From Ureibacillus acetophenoni (GTDB lineage Bacteria > Bacillota > Bacilli > Bacillales_A > Planococcaceae): 64,000 bases of DNA. The notes below the pieces were generated by a model, which worked only from the letters and a program-made list of their open reading frames with translations, searched no databases and had not been told where the DNA came from. The translations under genes were made by a program, and so were the position numbers. The stretch's first letter is position 1, and the number at the start of each line of letters is the position of its first letter. The stretch covers positions 1-64,000 of the forward strand of contig NZ_OBQC01000009.1 in NCBI RefSeq assembly GCF_900220965.1. The letters run 5' to 3'. Below are positions 18,792 to 27,395 of this stretch, in pieces.

Positions 18792-19961
18792 CTATTTCTT
18801 ATTTGTTAACTGTTCAATTGCTTTTTCTGCTAAGTCTGCAAAGTATTTTGCACTTGGTAGAATGGCCGATTCATCTAATGTGAATTTTGGATGGTGCAAT
18901 CCATAGGAACCTGAAACTCCGATGTTCACAAATGCTCCTTTGATAGTTTGTTGATAAGAAGCAAAATCTTCTCCGCCTGCAGATGGTTCTGTTTCATATA
19001 TATTATAACCATGTTCTTCGGCAAGTGCTTTTACAAATTCCGTCCATTGTTCATCGTTGTTTACAGAAGGGGGACCAGGATGCCAGATTAATTCAGCTTC
19101 AGCGCCATAACTGTAAGCAGCCCCTTTAATAATGCGTTCCATTTTTTCAGGGATACTTTTACGAATATCTTCATTAAAAGTACGTACTGTTCCTTCTAAA
19201 TAAGCCGTATCCGGGATGACATTCCATGTGCTTCCACTGCTAATGTGGGTAACGCTTATTACAACCTCATCGTTGTATTTCAGTTGTCGACTGACGATAT
19301 TTTGCAAACTAGATACAATTTCACTTGCAATAATAATAGGGTCAATCCCCTCGTAAGGTCTCGCCGCATGGGCACCTTTACCTTTGATATTAATTTCAAA
19401 TCGATCAACACCAGCAGATGTAATTCCAGCTTTTGTACCAAATGTTCCAAGTTCAGTAAATGGATTGTTATGTAATCCGAAAATCGCCTCAACATCTTCT
19501 AAAACTCCAGTTTCAATAATGCTTTCAGCTCCGTGGCCAGTCTCTTCCGCAGGTTGAAAAATGACTTTTACTGTTCCTTTTAATTGGGATTCCTGTTGTT
19601 TCAATAAATATGCAGCACCTAGAATAACCGCTGTGTGAAAATCGTGCCCACAAGCATGCATCACACCAGGTGTTTGTGATTTAAATGGAAGATCTGTTTC
19701 TTCATGAATTGGTAGAGCGTCAATATCTGCACGAATGGCAATAATAGGTCCGGGTTGTTGTCCGGAAATTTCTGCAACAACCCCTGTTTTTAATGGTAAA
19801 TCTAATACACGAATTCCTGCTTCATTTAACCAATTTTTTATTTTTTTCGTTGTTATTACTTCTTCATTAGAAAGTTCAGGTTCTTGGTGAAGGTTTCTTC
19901 TAACATCGATTAAGTGTTCTTCCAATGACGAATCGGTTTTTAAAATTGTATTTAATAACAT
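18792..19961 (-). CDS. M20D-family amidohydrolase
   Basis: 389 residues with the full M20D set: RRNLHQEPELSNEE, AIRADIDALP, MHACGHDFHT (metal Cys/His), QPAEETGHGAE (catalytic Glu), INIKGKGAHAARP (lid) and SAGGEDFASY. It is predicted to be a cytoplasmic N-acyl-amino-acid or peptide-amide hydrolase. A TTG directly precedes the ATG; GAGGTG spaced five bases before the ATG at 19961 decides the start. It is divergent from the peptide ABC transporter genes at 20198, which suggests a joint role in uptake and cleavage of peptides or acylated amino acids. Confidence 0.88.
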   Translation of the reverse strand: MLLNTILKTDSSLEEHLIDVRRNLHQEPELSNEEVITTKKIKNWLNEAGIRVLDLPLKTGVVAEISGQQPGPIIAIRADIDALPIHEETDLPFKSQTPGVMHACGHDFHTAVILGAAYLLKQQESQLKGTVKVIFQPAEETGHGAESIIETGVLEDVEAIFGLHNNPFTELGTFGTKAGITSAGVDRFEINIKGKGAHAARPYEGIDPIIIASEIVSSLQNIVSRQLKYNDEVVISVTHISSGSTWNVIPDTAYLEGTVRTFNEDIRKSIPEKMERIIKGAAYSYGAEAELIWHPGPPSVNNDEQWTEFVKALAEEHGYNIYETEPSAGGEDFASYQQTIKGAFVNIGVSGSYGLHHPKFTLDESAILPSAKYFADLAEKAIEQLTNKK

Positions 19962-20124
19962 CAAATCACCTCTATATAATAAATAAAATCAATTTTTCTA
20001 GTAATTATATTAATAATAGTAGAATACTCGGAATTCAACAAAAGCACAAGCGAGGGTAAATTTAAAAATACTAATCACACAATTTAGTTTTCCTAATTTT
20101 ACAAAAATGAGGGGGAAAGGTATC

Positions 20125-20259
20125 ATGGTTTCATATTTGATTAAACCTATTGTTATGGTAGGTTTAAAAATTAATCAAGATGAAGGAGAAGTTTTCAGTG
20201 AAAAAGTTAAGTTGGTTATTATTTACAATGATATTAATGTTAATGATTGCTGGATGTAG
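20125..20259 (+). CDS. Possible 44-residue leader ORF overlapping the SBP start
   Basis: An ATG with GGGGGAAAGG four bases upstream opens a 44-codon frame that covers a large palindrome and ends inside the start of the SBP gene. The peptide begins MVSYLIKPIVMVG. Its codons do not look like a known family. I infer a leader peptide that couples translation to the hairpin; it may equally be chance. Confidence 0.3.
   Translation: MVSYLIKPIVMVGLKINQDEGEVFSEKVKLVIIYNDINVNDCWM
20137..20178. promoter_or_regulatory. Compound palindrome before the peptide ABC operon
   Basis: TTAAACCTA (20141-20149) and TAGGTTTAA (20159-20167) are perfect inverted 9-mers; outside them TTGATTAA (20137-20144) matches TTAATCAA (20171-20178). 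No T-run follows, so it is not a terminator. An operator or an mRNA hairpin is possible. Confidence 0.45.
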
Positions 20260-21748
20260 CAGTAATGAAGCAAGTAATAATGGCTCTTCCACATCAAATG
20301 ATGAAGATAAAGAAACACAAGAAGGTGGAGTACTAAACGTTGCAATTTCAAGCGAACCGCCAACATTAGATGTCCATATTAACGGTAGTTCTGTTCTAAA
20401 AGATGTTGGTCGAAATATTTATGAAAACTTAGTTACGTTTGATGAAAGTGGAAACATAGTACCGGATTTAGCAGAAAGTTTTGAAGTGAGTGAAGATGGA
20501 TTAACTTATTCTTTCAAATTAAGAGAGGGTATTAAATTCCATAATGGAAAAGAATTAACTGCAGATGATGTTGTTGCCTCTTTAAATCGTTGGATTAAAT
20601 TATCTAGCCCAGGAAAAACAAATTTCCAAGGATCAGAGTTTGTAAAAGTAGATGATTATAATGTTGAATTACATATTCCATCACCAAATATTAATACTCC
20701 AGCGCTACTAGCAGATCCAATTCCTGCAGCTGCTATTTATCCTAAAGAGGTTGTAGAAAGTGCTGAAGATACAGGCGTAAAAGAATATATTGGTACAGGT
20801 CCATTTAAGTTAAAAGAATGGAAGCAAAATCAATCGATTACAGTAGAAAGATTTGAAGATTACTCTTCTGAAGGTAGAGGAATTGCAAAAGAACCAAAAC
20901 TAGACGAGATTGTCTTTAGTTTTATTACTGACGAGTCTACGCGAATTTCAGGTTTATCAACTGGACAATTCCATGTTTCGAATATTTCTAGCGATAATGT
21001 TCAACAAATTGAAGGTTTACCAGATGTATCAACTGAATTGTCACCAGGTGGATTTATGGGGCTATTCTACAACAATCTTGAAGGTATTTCTACTGATCTT
21101 AATTTTAGAAAAGCCGTTAATGCGGCATTGAATATGGATGATATTCTTATTGCTTCATATGGTAATCCAGAATTCTATGAGCTTACATCTTCAATTGTAA
21201 ATCCGCAATATCCTAATTATTACAGTGAAGCAGGTAAAGAAGAATATAACCAAAACGACCCTGAAAAGGCGAAAGAGTATTTAGCGCAATCTAATTATAA
21301 CGGTGAAGAAATCATTTTATTAACTTCTCGTGATAACCAAGATCAATACAATTCAGCTGTAGTGATCCAACAACAACTTGAAGCAATTGGTATTAAAACG
21401 AAGTTAGAAGTATATGATTGGGCAACATTCCAAGAAAAATGGGCAGATCCAGCTGCATGGGATATATTAACGGTTGCTTGGGCATCACGTTCAACTATTT
21501 TCCAAGGATTCTGGGGATCAGACGGTCAACCGGTTGAAGAAAGCGTAAAATATTTAGATAAAATTAAAGCAGCTCCTTCTGTAGAAGAAGCGAGAACAGC
21601 AATTGATGAAACTCAAAGTTATGTTTGGGACCAACTACCATTTACAGTTCTTGGACATAGAAAACAAGTGAATGCAATTTCTAACAAAATTGCGGGTTAT
21701 CAGTATAATTTAGGACCAGTCTATTACAACATTAGTTTAACAAAATAA
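20198..21748 (+). CDS. Peptide ABC transporter substrate-binding lipoprotein (SBP family 5)
   Basis: 516 residues. Signal peptide with lipobox IAGC at about residue 20. The mature part is the Dpp/Opp family 5 fold: LDVHINGSSVLKDVGRNIYE, GIKFHNGKELTADDVVASL, YIGTGPFKLKEW. It binds peptides outside the membrane for the transporter encoded downstream. The upstream ATG at 20180 has no ribosome site, whereas AAGGAG lies eight bases before the GTG at 20198. The next gene is 200 bases away across a strong hairpin, which may set the excess of binding protein over permease. Confidence 0.88.
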   Translation: MKKLSWLLFTMILMLMIAGCSSNEASNNGSSTSNDEDKETQEGGVLNVAISSEPPTLDVHINGSSVLKDVGRNIYENLVTFDESGNIVPDLAESFEVSEDGLTYSFKLREGIKFHNGKELTADDVVASLNRWIKLSSPGKTNFQGSEFVKVDDYNVELHIPSPNINTPALLADPIPAAAIYPKEVVESAEDTGVKEYIGTGPFKLKEWKQNQSITVERFEDYSSEGRGIAKEPKLDEIVFSFITDESTRISGLSTGQFHVSNISSDNVQQIEGLPDVSTELSPGGFMGLFYNNLEGISTDLNFRKAVNAALNMDDILIASYGNPEFYELTSSIVNPQYPNYYSEAGKEEYNQNDPEKAKEYLAQSNYNGEEIILLTSRDNQDQYNSAVVIQQQLEAIGIKTKLEVYDWATFQEKWADPAAWDILTVAWASRSTIFQGFWGSDGQPVEESVKYLDKIKAAPSVEEARTAIDETQSYVWDQLPFTVLGHRKQVNAISNKIAGYQYNLGPVYYNISLTK

Positions 21749-21832
21749 TATTTAACTTCTTACTTAGCCAACAAAAGGCATATTTTATGTGATTTTTAGA
21801 TTACAAACTTTATATGTGAGAACGTGACGGAA

Positions 21833-21917
21833 ACTACCAATCAGTGGGGAGGAAATTACGTCGTCAAATCTTCGGTAGTAATTGCCCATCATGATTAGAC
21901 GATATCCCCACTATTGG
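21833..21917 (+). promoter_or_regulatory. Intercistronic structured element between SBP and permease genes
   Basis: CCAATCAGTGGGGA (21837-21850) pairs with TCCCCACTATTGG (21905-21917) with one bulged base, with GTCGTC/GACGAT inside. ACTACC (21833-21838) can instead pair with GGTAGT (21874-21879); the two pairings exclude each other at the CC. No T-run follows. It fits an mRNA-stabilising or conditional element; no known riboswitch was recognised. Confidence 0.5.
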
Positions 21918-21950
21918 ATGTTTCATTTTATAAGAGAGAGGATTTGTACA

Positions 21951-22904
21951 ATGGCTGGCTACATTATTAGAAGACTATTTTCCTTAATACCTGTATTAGC
22001 TGTAGTGGCGATTGTTGTATTTTTAATCATCCATATAACGCCTGGAGATCCAGCAGCAATGATATTAGGAGAAGGGGCAAGTCCTGAACAGATTGAAGAA
22101 CTAAGACACGAGATGGGGCTTGACCAACCGATTGTTACCCAATTCTTTTTATGGTTAACGAATGTTTTTAAAGGAGACTTTGGTGACTCTTATTTTCTTG
22201 GAAAGTCAGTACTACAAGCCTTTTGGGAAAATTTAGGGCCAACAGTTTCGTTAGCGATTCTAGCCCAAATTATAGGTGTTACATTAGCTTTAGTTTTCGG
22301 AATTATCGCAGCTAGATACAGAGGCACTAGATTAGATGAATTAGTAATGGGAGGAAGTCTATTTGGCATTTCCGTTCCAAGTTTTTTACTTGGTTCCATA
22401 CTTATATTACTATTTTCAGTTCAATTGAAGATTTTCCCGGTTTCAGGATATCAACCTCTAAGTGAAGGTTTAGGCGAACATTTGAAATACTTAATTTTGC
22501 CTGGTATTACTCTCGGAATTATGCAAGCAGCACTTATTACGCGGATGACTCGATCATCATTACTAGATGTCTTGTCGGAGAACTTTATTAAAACTGCAAA
22601 AGCAAAAGGTCTAAAAGAAAAGTCCATATTGTTAGGACATGCCTTACGAGTTGCGTTTCTACCTATTTTAACTGTAATTGGAGAATCTTTTGGTGGATTA
22701 GTAACTGGAGCAGCTGTTACAGAGGCTCTATTCAATATACCAGGATTGGGGCAGTTGATTATATCTGGTATTAGCAGACGCGATTATCCTCTTCTCCAAG
22801 GATCAATCCTATTAATAACGGTCGTGTATGTATTGATTAATTTAATCGTCGATTTGTTATACGCAGTTATAGATCCACGTGTAAGAAATTCTTATCGATC
22901 TTAG
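21951..22904 (+). CDS. Peptide ABC transporter permease (DppB-like)
   Basis: 317 residues, about six membrane segments. It begins MAGYIIRRLFSLIPVL and has the DppB landmarks HITPGDPAAMILG near residue 30, GLDQPIVTQFFLWL, and the EAA loop TAKAKGLKEKSILLGHALR. It forms the membrane channel with the DppC-like partner. An upstream in-frame ATG at 21882 lies inside the hairpin region; AGAGAGG before 21951 supports the start used. Confidence 0.92.
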   Translation: MAGYIIRRLFSLIPVLAVVAIVVFLIIHITPGDPAAMILGEGASPEQIEELRHEMGLDQPIVTQFFLWLTNVFKGDFGDSYFLGKSVLQAFWENLGPTVSLAILAQIIGVTLALVFGIIAARYRGTRLDELVMGGSLFGISVPSFLLGSILILLFSVQLKIFPVSGYQPLSEGLGEHLKYLILPGITLGIMQAALITRMTRSSLLDVLSENFIKTAKAKGLKEKSILLGHALRVAFLPILTVIGESFGGLVTGAAVTEALFNIPGLGQLIISGISRRDYPLLQGSILLITVVYVLINLIVDLLYAVIDPRVRNSYRS

Positions 22905-22919
22905 AAAGGAGGTTGGATT

Positions 22920-23846
22920 GTGACTAAAGAAGTAAAGGTTGAGTATTCAACTCAAGTTAAAAGTAAAAAGGAAAAGTCAGAAAAGTGGATTCGACTTACT
23001 TCGAATCGATTGTTAGTTACAGGTTCAATCATCCTTCTTTTTGTCCTACTGATTGGAATTTTTGCGCCAATATTAGCTCCTTATGATGTATTAGAAATGA
23101 ATCCGCAAAACCGATTTGTTCCACCTAGTGTTGATCATTTGTTCGGGACGGATAATTTTGGTAGAGATATTTTTAGCCGAGTGATGCACGGGGTTAGACT
23201 ATCTTTAGTTATCGGCTTTTTTGTAACATTATTCTCGACGATTATCGGTTTAATTGTCGGTTTGTTAGCCGCTTACAATAAAATATTGGACCATATTTTA
23301 ATGCGAATTTGTGATGGACTTTTTGCCTTTCCATCTATTTTATTAGCAATTGCTATTACAGCTGCCTTAGGTCCAAAAACAATCAACGTTGTTATTGCTT
23401 TAGTCCTTGTTTTCATCCCGTCAGTTGCAAGGATTGTCCGTTCACAGGCTTTAGTTGTAAAGGAGAAAACATTTATTGAATCATTAAGAGCGCAAGGTGC
23501 TAATCCGTTTCGTATTCTGTTTCTACATATAGCACCAAACGTAATGTCACCTTTAATCGTTCAAGTTACATATATTTTCGCAGTTACGATACTTACAGAA
23601 GCATCTCTAAGTTTCCTTGGGGCAGGGGTTCCAGCTCCAGAGCCAAGCTTAGGAAACTTGCTTTATGACGGTAAACTTTCAATTTATGTAGCATGGTGGA
23701 TGACTGTGTTCCCTGGTATATTTATCGTTCTAATTATTTTAGGATTAAATCTTTTTGGTGATGGTTTACGAGACTTCTTAGATCCTAAAGCAAAACAATT
23801 GAAAAAGAGGGGAATTATATGGAAAAGGAAAAACAACCGTTACTAA
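22920..23846 (+). CDS. Peptide ABC transporter permease (DppC-like)
   Basis: 308 residues with an N-terminal cytoplasmic tail rich in Lys, then about six membrane segments. Landmarks are LFGTDNFGRDIFSRVMHG and the EAA loop SLRAQGANPFRILFLHIAPNV. It pairs with the DppB-like subunit. AAAGGAGG precedes the GTG start. The next gene begins 28 bases before this stop, so translation is coupled. Confidence 0.92.
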   Translation: MTKEVKVEYSTQVKSKKEKSEKWIRLTSNRLLVTGSIILLFVLLIGIFAPILAPYDVLEMNPQNRFVPPSVDHLFGTDNFGRDIFSRVMHGVRLSLVIGFFVTLFSTIIGLIVGLLAAYNKILDHILMRICDGLFAFPSILLAIAITAALGPKTINVVIALVLVFIPSVARIVRSQALVVKEKTFIESLRAQGANPFRILFLHIAPNVMSPLIVQVTYIFAVTILTEASLSFLGAGVPAPEPSLGNLLYDGKLSIYVAWWMTVFPGIFIVLIILGLNLFGDGLRDFLDPKAKQLKKRGIIWKRKNNRY

Positions 23847-24829
23847 AAATTAACAACTTAAAAACCACCTTTTCCACGTATAAAGGTGAACTTTCCGCTG
23901 TTGATGGGGTTTCACTAGAGTTAAATGAGGGGGAAATTCTAGGAATTGTAGGTGAATCGGGTTGTGGAAAAAGTGTAACAGCAGAATCCATCCTACAATT
24001 ATTAGATGAAAATACGACAACTTACGATGGGGAGATTATCTTTAACGGTAAAAATCTTCTTAAAAGTTCAAATAGGGAGTTAGAAGAAATTCGAGGAAAT
24101 GAGATTTCGATGATTTTCCAAGATCCCATGTCTTCACTTAACCCGGTAATAACAATAGGTAAGCAAATTGCAGAGTCAGTTAGGATTCACCAAAAGCTAT
24201 CAAAAAAGGAATCTATGAAAAAAGCAGTTGAGTTATTACGGTTAACAGGAATTCCTTCACCTGAACAAAGAGTAAAGGAATATCCCCATGAAATATCAGG
24301 TGGAATGAGACAAAGAGTGATGATTGCAATGGCTCTATCTTGCCAACCTAAATTGTTAATTGCCGATGAACCTACAACAGCATTAGATGTAACGATACAA
24401 GAGCAAATTCTTAAGTTAATGTTACAGTTTCAAAAGGAATTAAATATGGGAATTGTCTTAATTACTCACGATTTCGGTGTTGTAGCTAATTACTGTACAA
24501 AGGTTGCTGTCATGTACTTAGGTCAAGTCATTGAAGAAACAGATGTAAAGAGTCTATTTTCTAGACCACTACATCCATATACAGTTGGTTTAATTAATTC
24601 AGTTCCACAACTTGACGGAGATCGATCTAAAGAATTAGCTACTATAAAAGGTGTTGTCCCATCTTTAACTCAAATTCCAAAAGGTTGTCGTTTTGCACCA
24701 CGTTGTCCTTTAGCTACAGAAAAATGTCTTGAAGAAATGCCAAACTTAGAAAGTGCAAAAGAAAATCATCAAGTAAGATGTTGGCATTACGAAAAGGTTT
24801 TAGAAGGAGAGCTGCAATATGTCAACTAG
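23819..24829 (+). CDS. Peptide ABC transporter ATP-binding protein (DppD-like)
   Basis: 336 residues with Walker A GESGCGKS, signature EISGGMRQRVMIAMA, Walker B LLIADEPTTALD and switch His in LITHDF. The C-terminal oligopeptide/dipeptide domain carries the Cys-rich CRFAPRCPLATEKC, which in relatives can hold an iron-sulfur cluster. It drives the permease pair. Starts inside the previous gene and overlaps the next by 11 bases. Confidence 0.93.
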   Translation: MEKEKQPLLKINNLKTTFSTYKGELSAVDGVSLELNEGEILGIVGESGCGKSVTAESILQLLDENTTTYDGEIIFNGKNLLKSSNRELEEIRGNEISMIFQDPMSSLNPVITIGKQIAESVRIHQKLSKKESMKKAVELLRLTGIPSPEQRVKEYPHEISGGMRQRVMIAMALSCQPKLLIADEPTTALDVTIQEQILKLMLQFQKELNMGIVLITHDFGVVANYCTKVAVMYLGQVIEETDVKSLFSRPLHPYTVGLINSVPQLDGDRSKELATIKGVVPSLTQIPKGCRFAPRCPLATEKCLEEMPNLESAKENHQVRCWHYEKVLEGELQYVN

Positions 24830-25814
24830 TACAATGAAAAGTGTAGGACAGCCATTATTAGAGGTCCGTAATCTAAAAAAGCACTACGCAGTAAGAAATT
24901 CCCTTGGGAAAACAACAGGTTATGTACGAGCAATTAATGATATTTCCTTTACGATTTATGAGGGAGAAACTTATGGATTAGTTGGAGAGTCAGGGTGTGG
25001 AAAAAGTACGACTGGTAGGACATTGTTAAGATTAGTAGAACCAACAAGTGGGGAAGCTCAATTTAACGGAAATAATATTTTTGACTTAAATAGAAAAGAA
25101 TTACGTGGAATTCGAAAAGATCTTCAAATGATTTTTCAAGATCCTCATACTTCTTTAGATCCAAAGAGAAAAGTTGGTTATTCCATTGAAGAGTCTTTAA
25201 TTATTAACGGAGTGAAATCAAAAGAAGAAAGAAAACGACTTGTAACAGAAATGTTAGTTAAGTTAGGTTTTAACGAAAATGATTATAATCGTTTTCCACA
25301 TGAATTTTCTGGAGGACAAAGACAAAGGATTGGTATTGCACGTTCTTTAATTTTAAATCCGAAATTAATTATTTGTGATGAACCTGTTTCAGCATTAGAT
25401 GTTTCTATACAAGCTCAGATTATTAATCTATTAAAAGATTTACAGAAGCAATTAACTCTATCATATTTATTTATTTCACATGATTTAAGTGTAGTTAGAC
25501 ATATTGCTGACCGAATTGGTGTGATGTATTTAGGGAATTTGGTTGAACAAGGTACGACTGAAGAAATTTTCTCAAATCCATTACATCCATATACGAAAGG
25601 ACTTTTATCTGCAGTTCCAGTGATCAATGAGTCTAGTGAAAGAGAAAAAATTGAGATCACGGGAGAAATACCTTCGCCAATTAACCCACCTAGTGGCTGT
25701 GTGTTTCGAACGAGATGCCCATTTGCTTTTGAGCGATGTTCACAAGAATCACCGGCTGAGATTCATGTTGGTGAACATAGATCAGTGAAATGTCATTTGT
25801 ATGACCATAAGTAA
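24819..25814 (+). CDS. Peptide ABC transporter ATP-binding protein (DppF-like)
   Basis: 331 residues: Walker A GESGCGKST, signature EFSGGQRQRIGIARS, Walker B LIICDEPVSALD, and the C-terminal CVFRTRCPFAFERC domain. It is the second ATPase of the heteromeric transporter. The stop codon lies within the terminator hairpin that ends the operon. Confidence 0.93.
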   Translation: MSTSTMKSVGQPLLEVRNLKKHYAVRNSLGKTTGYVRAINDISFTIYEGETYGLVGESGCGKSTTGRTLLRLVEPTSGEAQFNGNNIFDLNRKELRGIRKDLQMIFQDPHTSLDPKRKVGYSIEESLIINGVKSKEERKRLVTEMLVKLGFNENDYNRFPHEFSGGQRQRIGIARSLILNPKLIICDEPVSALDVSIQAQIINLLKDLQKQLTLSYLFISHDLSVVRHIADRIGVMYLGNLVEQGTTEEIFSNPLHPYTKGLLSAVPVINESSEREKIEITGEIPSPINPPSGCVFRTRCPFAFERCSQESPAEIHVGEHRSVKCHLYDHK

Positions 25815-25836
25815 AACTACTTATGGTTCTTGTTTT
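25804..25836 (+). terminator. Terminator of the peptide ABC operon
   Basis: ACCATAAGT (25804-25812) pairs perfectly with ACTTATGGT (25819-25827), then TCTTGTTTT. The stem includes the last codons of the operon. Confidence 0.75.
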
Positions 25837-25955
25837 ATAAGAAATCCTTCTAAACTACTTGGGATAATTGGGATAGTGTGCTAAGATAAATGAAATATAT
25901 TAACTTACAGATTATTTAGAAATTATTCCATAAGTAAAGTGGGTGAGATTATAAC

Positions 25956-26870
25956 GTGGAAATAAGAGCGATTAAAACGTTTATAACAGTGATTAAACAT
26001 GGTAGTTTTAAAAAAGCGTCGGAAGTATTAAATTATTCGCAACCTACTGTTACATTGCATATTAAAAGTTTGGAAGATCATCTAGGAAAAGAGTTAATCG
26101 TTAGAGGTAAAACGATTAAACTAACTGAAGCAGGTCATGTGTTTTATAAGCGGGCAAAGTCTTTACTTAAAGAATATGAAAGACTAGAACAAACAATGGA
26201 TGGTTTAGGTAATGGAAACGAGGGGTATATTCGCATAGGTGTTTCTGAACCAATAGCAAGTTTAGAGTTTCCGAAAATTATATCTCAATTTTTACAGAAA
26301 CATCCAAATATAGAATATAAAATTGAGATTTCAGATTCGGATACCCTTAGCAAGATGCTTGACCAAAACCAGATCGATTTTGCGGTATGTGACGAACCAG
26401 AAAAGAAAGTGAATAATCATTTTCAACCTTTGTTTGAAGAAAGAATAGTATTATTAGTGCCAAAGTTTCATAGATTCGGAACAAGAAATTCAGTTAGATT
26501 AAATGAATTAGAAAATGAACTTTTCATATTCACTTCTCAAAATTACCCGTTAGAAATAAAAGTAGAAAACGAAATTAAGCAAGCAACCGGAAAAAAATAT
26601 AAAAAACTTATTATTAATGATATTTTAGCTCAAAAACATTATGTGAATGAAGGGTTAGGGATTGCTTTCTTACCTAGCGGCGCAAAAGATCACCTAATTC
26701 CTGATCTAAAAAAAGTAGAAATAGAAGACTTAAAGACAAAGCTCGTTATAGGACTATTAATGAAGGAAGAAGTAGATTCCTTTGGCTGCGCAACGAAACA
26801 ATTACTATCATTAATAATGAATTACTTTACATATAAAAAGGATCATGAACAGTTACAAGTTAATAGATGA
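25956..26870 (+). CDS. LysR-family transcriptional regulator
   Basis: 304 residues. The N-terminal winged helix is typical: IRAIKTFITVIKHGSFKKAS, then LNYSQPTVTLHIKSLEDHLG. The rest is a LysR substrate-binding domain (IRIGVSEPIASLEFP, LLVPKFHRF, EGLGIAFLPSG). GTG start with GGGTGAG upstream. It stands between the peptide ABC operon and a thioredoxin-like gene in the same direction. Regulation of the transporter is a reasonable guess only. Confidence 0.9.
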   Translation: MEIRAIKTFITVIKHGSFKKASEVLNYSQPTVTLHIKSLEDHLGKELIVRGKTIKLTEAGHVFYKRAKSLLKEYERLEQTMDGLGNGNEGYIRIGVSEPIASLEFPKIISQFLQKHPNIEYKIEISDSDTLSKMLDQNQIDFAVCDEPEKKVNNHFQPLFEERIVLLVPKFHRFGTRNSVRLNELENELFIFTSQNYPLEIKVENEIKQATGKKYKKLIINDILAQKHYVNEGLGIAFLPSGAKDHLIPDLKKVEIEDLKTKLVIGLLMKEEVDSFGCATKQLLSLIMNYFTYKKDHEQLQVNR

Positions 26871-26912
26871 TCTGGCTTGATGGTTAAATACATAAAAAGA
26901 AGGGTGAGAGTT

Positions 26913-27263
26913 ATGAGTACTACTTATGAAGAGATTGTAAATAGTTTTGAGAAAATTGATTCCACAGAGGCGTTAGAATTAATTAAAAGCGATGCTGAGG
27001 CTGTTATTTATGTTGGCAAGGAGGTTTGTCCGTATTGCCAAAAGTTTGTAGTAAAACTTATAAAAGTTGCCGAAGAAACGAATACACATATTTATCATGT
27101 GAATAGTGTGGAAGAATCGGATTTGGAAGGGATTACTGCATTTCGAAACGAATACAATATCCCAACGGTTCCTGGGTTCATCTATACAAATGGTAACACA
27201 GTGAACGTGAAATGCGATTCATCGATGTCTGAAGAAGACATTAAAGCTTTTATAAATAAATAA
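26913..27263 (+). CDS. Thioredoxin-like protein (bacteriocin-transport-accessory type)
   Basis: 116 residues, thioredoxin fold with the active-site pair Cys39-Cys42 in VCPYCQKF and a cis-Pro region NIPTVPGFIY. Such short CPYC proteins are cytoplasmic disulfide reductases of unknown partner. Upstream ATGs in frame lack a ribosome site; GGGTGAGAG precedes the one at 26913. It may be co-transcribed with the LysR gene 42 bases upstream. Confidence 0.78.
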   Translation: MSTTYEEIVNSFEKIDSTEALELIKSDAEAVIYVGKEVCPYCQKFVVKLIKVAEETNTHIYHVNSVEESDLEGITAFRNEYNIPTVPGFIYTNGNTVNVKCDSSMSEEDIKAFINK

Positions 27264-27272
27264 TCCACTGGC

Positions 27273-27306
27273 AAAGCGACATGTACTGTGTACGGTCGCT
27301 TTTTAG
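27273..27306 (+). terminator. Terminator after the thioredoxin-like gene
   Basis: AAAGCGAC (27273-27280) pairs with GTCGCTTT (27295-27302) with GTAC/GTAC pairing in the loop, then T-rich sequence. Confidence 0.8.
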
Positions 27307-27395
27307 ATTAGATGAAAACCTAGCTAGTTGAACTTATACAAAAGTTTCCCAATTTTGTTATCCTTAGTAGTAGGTAATGGGAAAGGAGATGCAGA

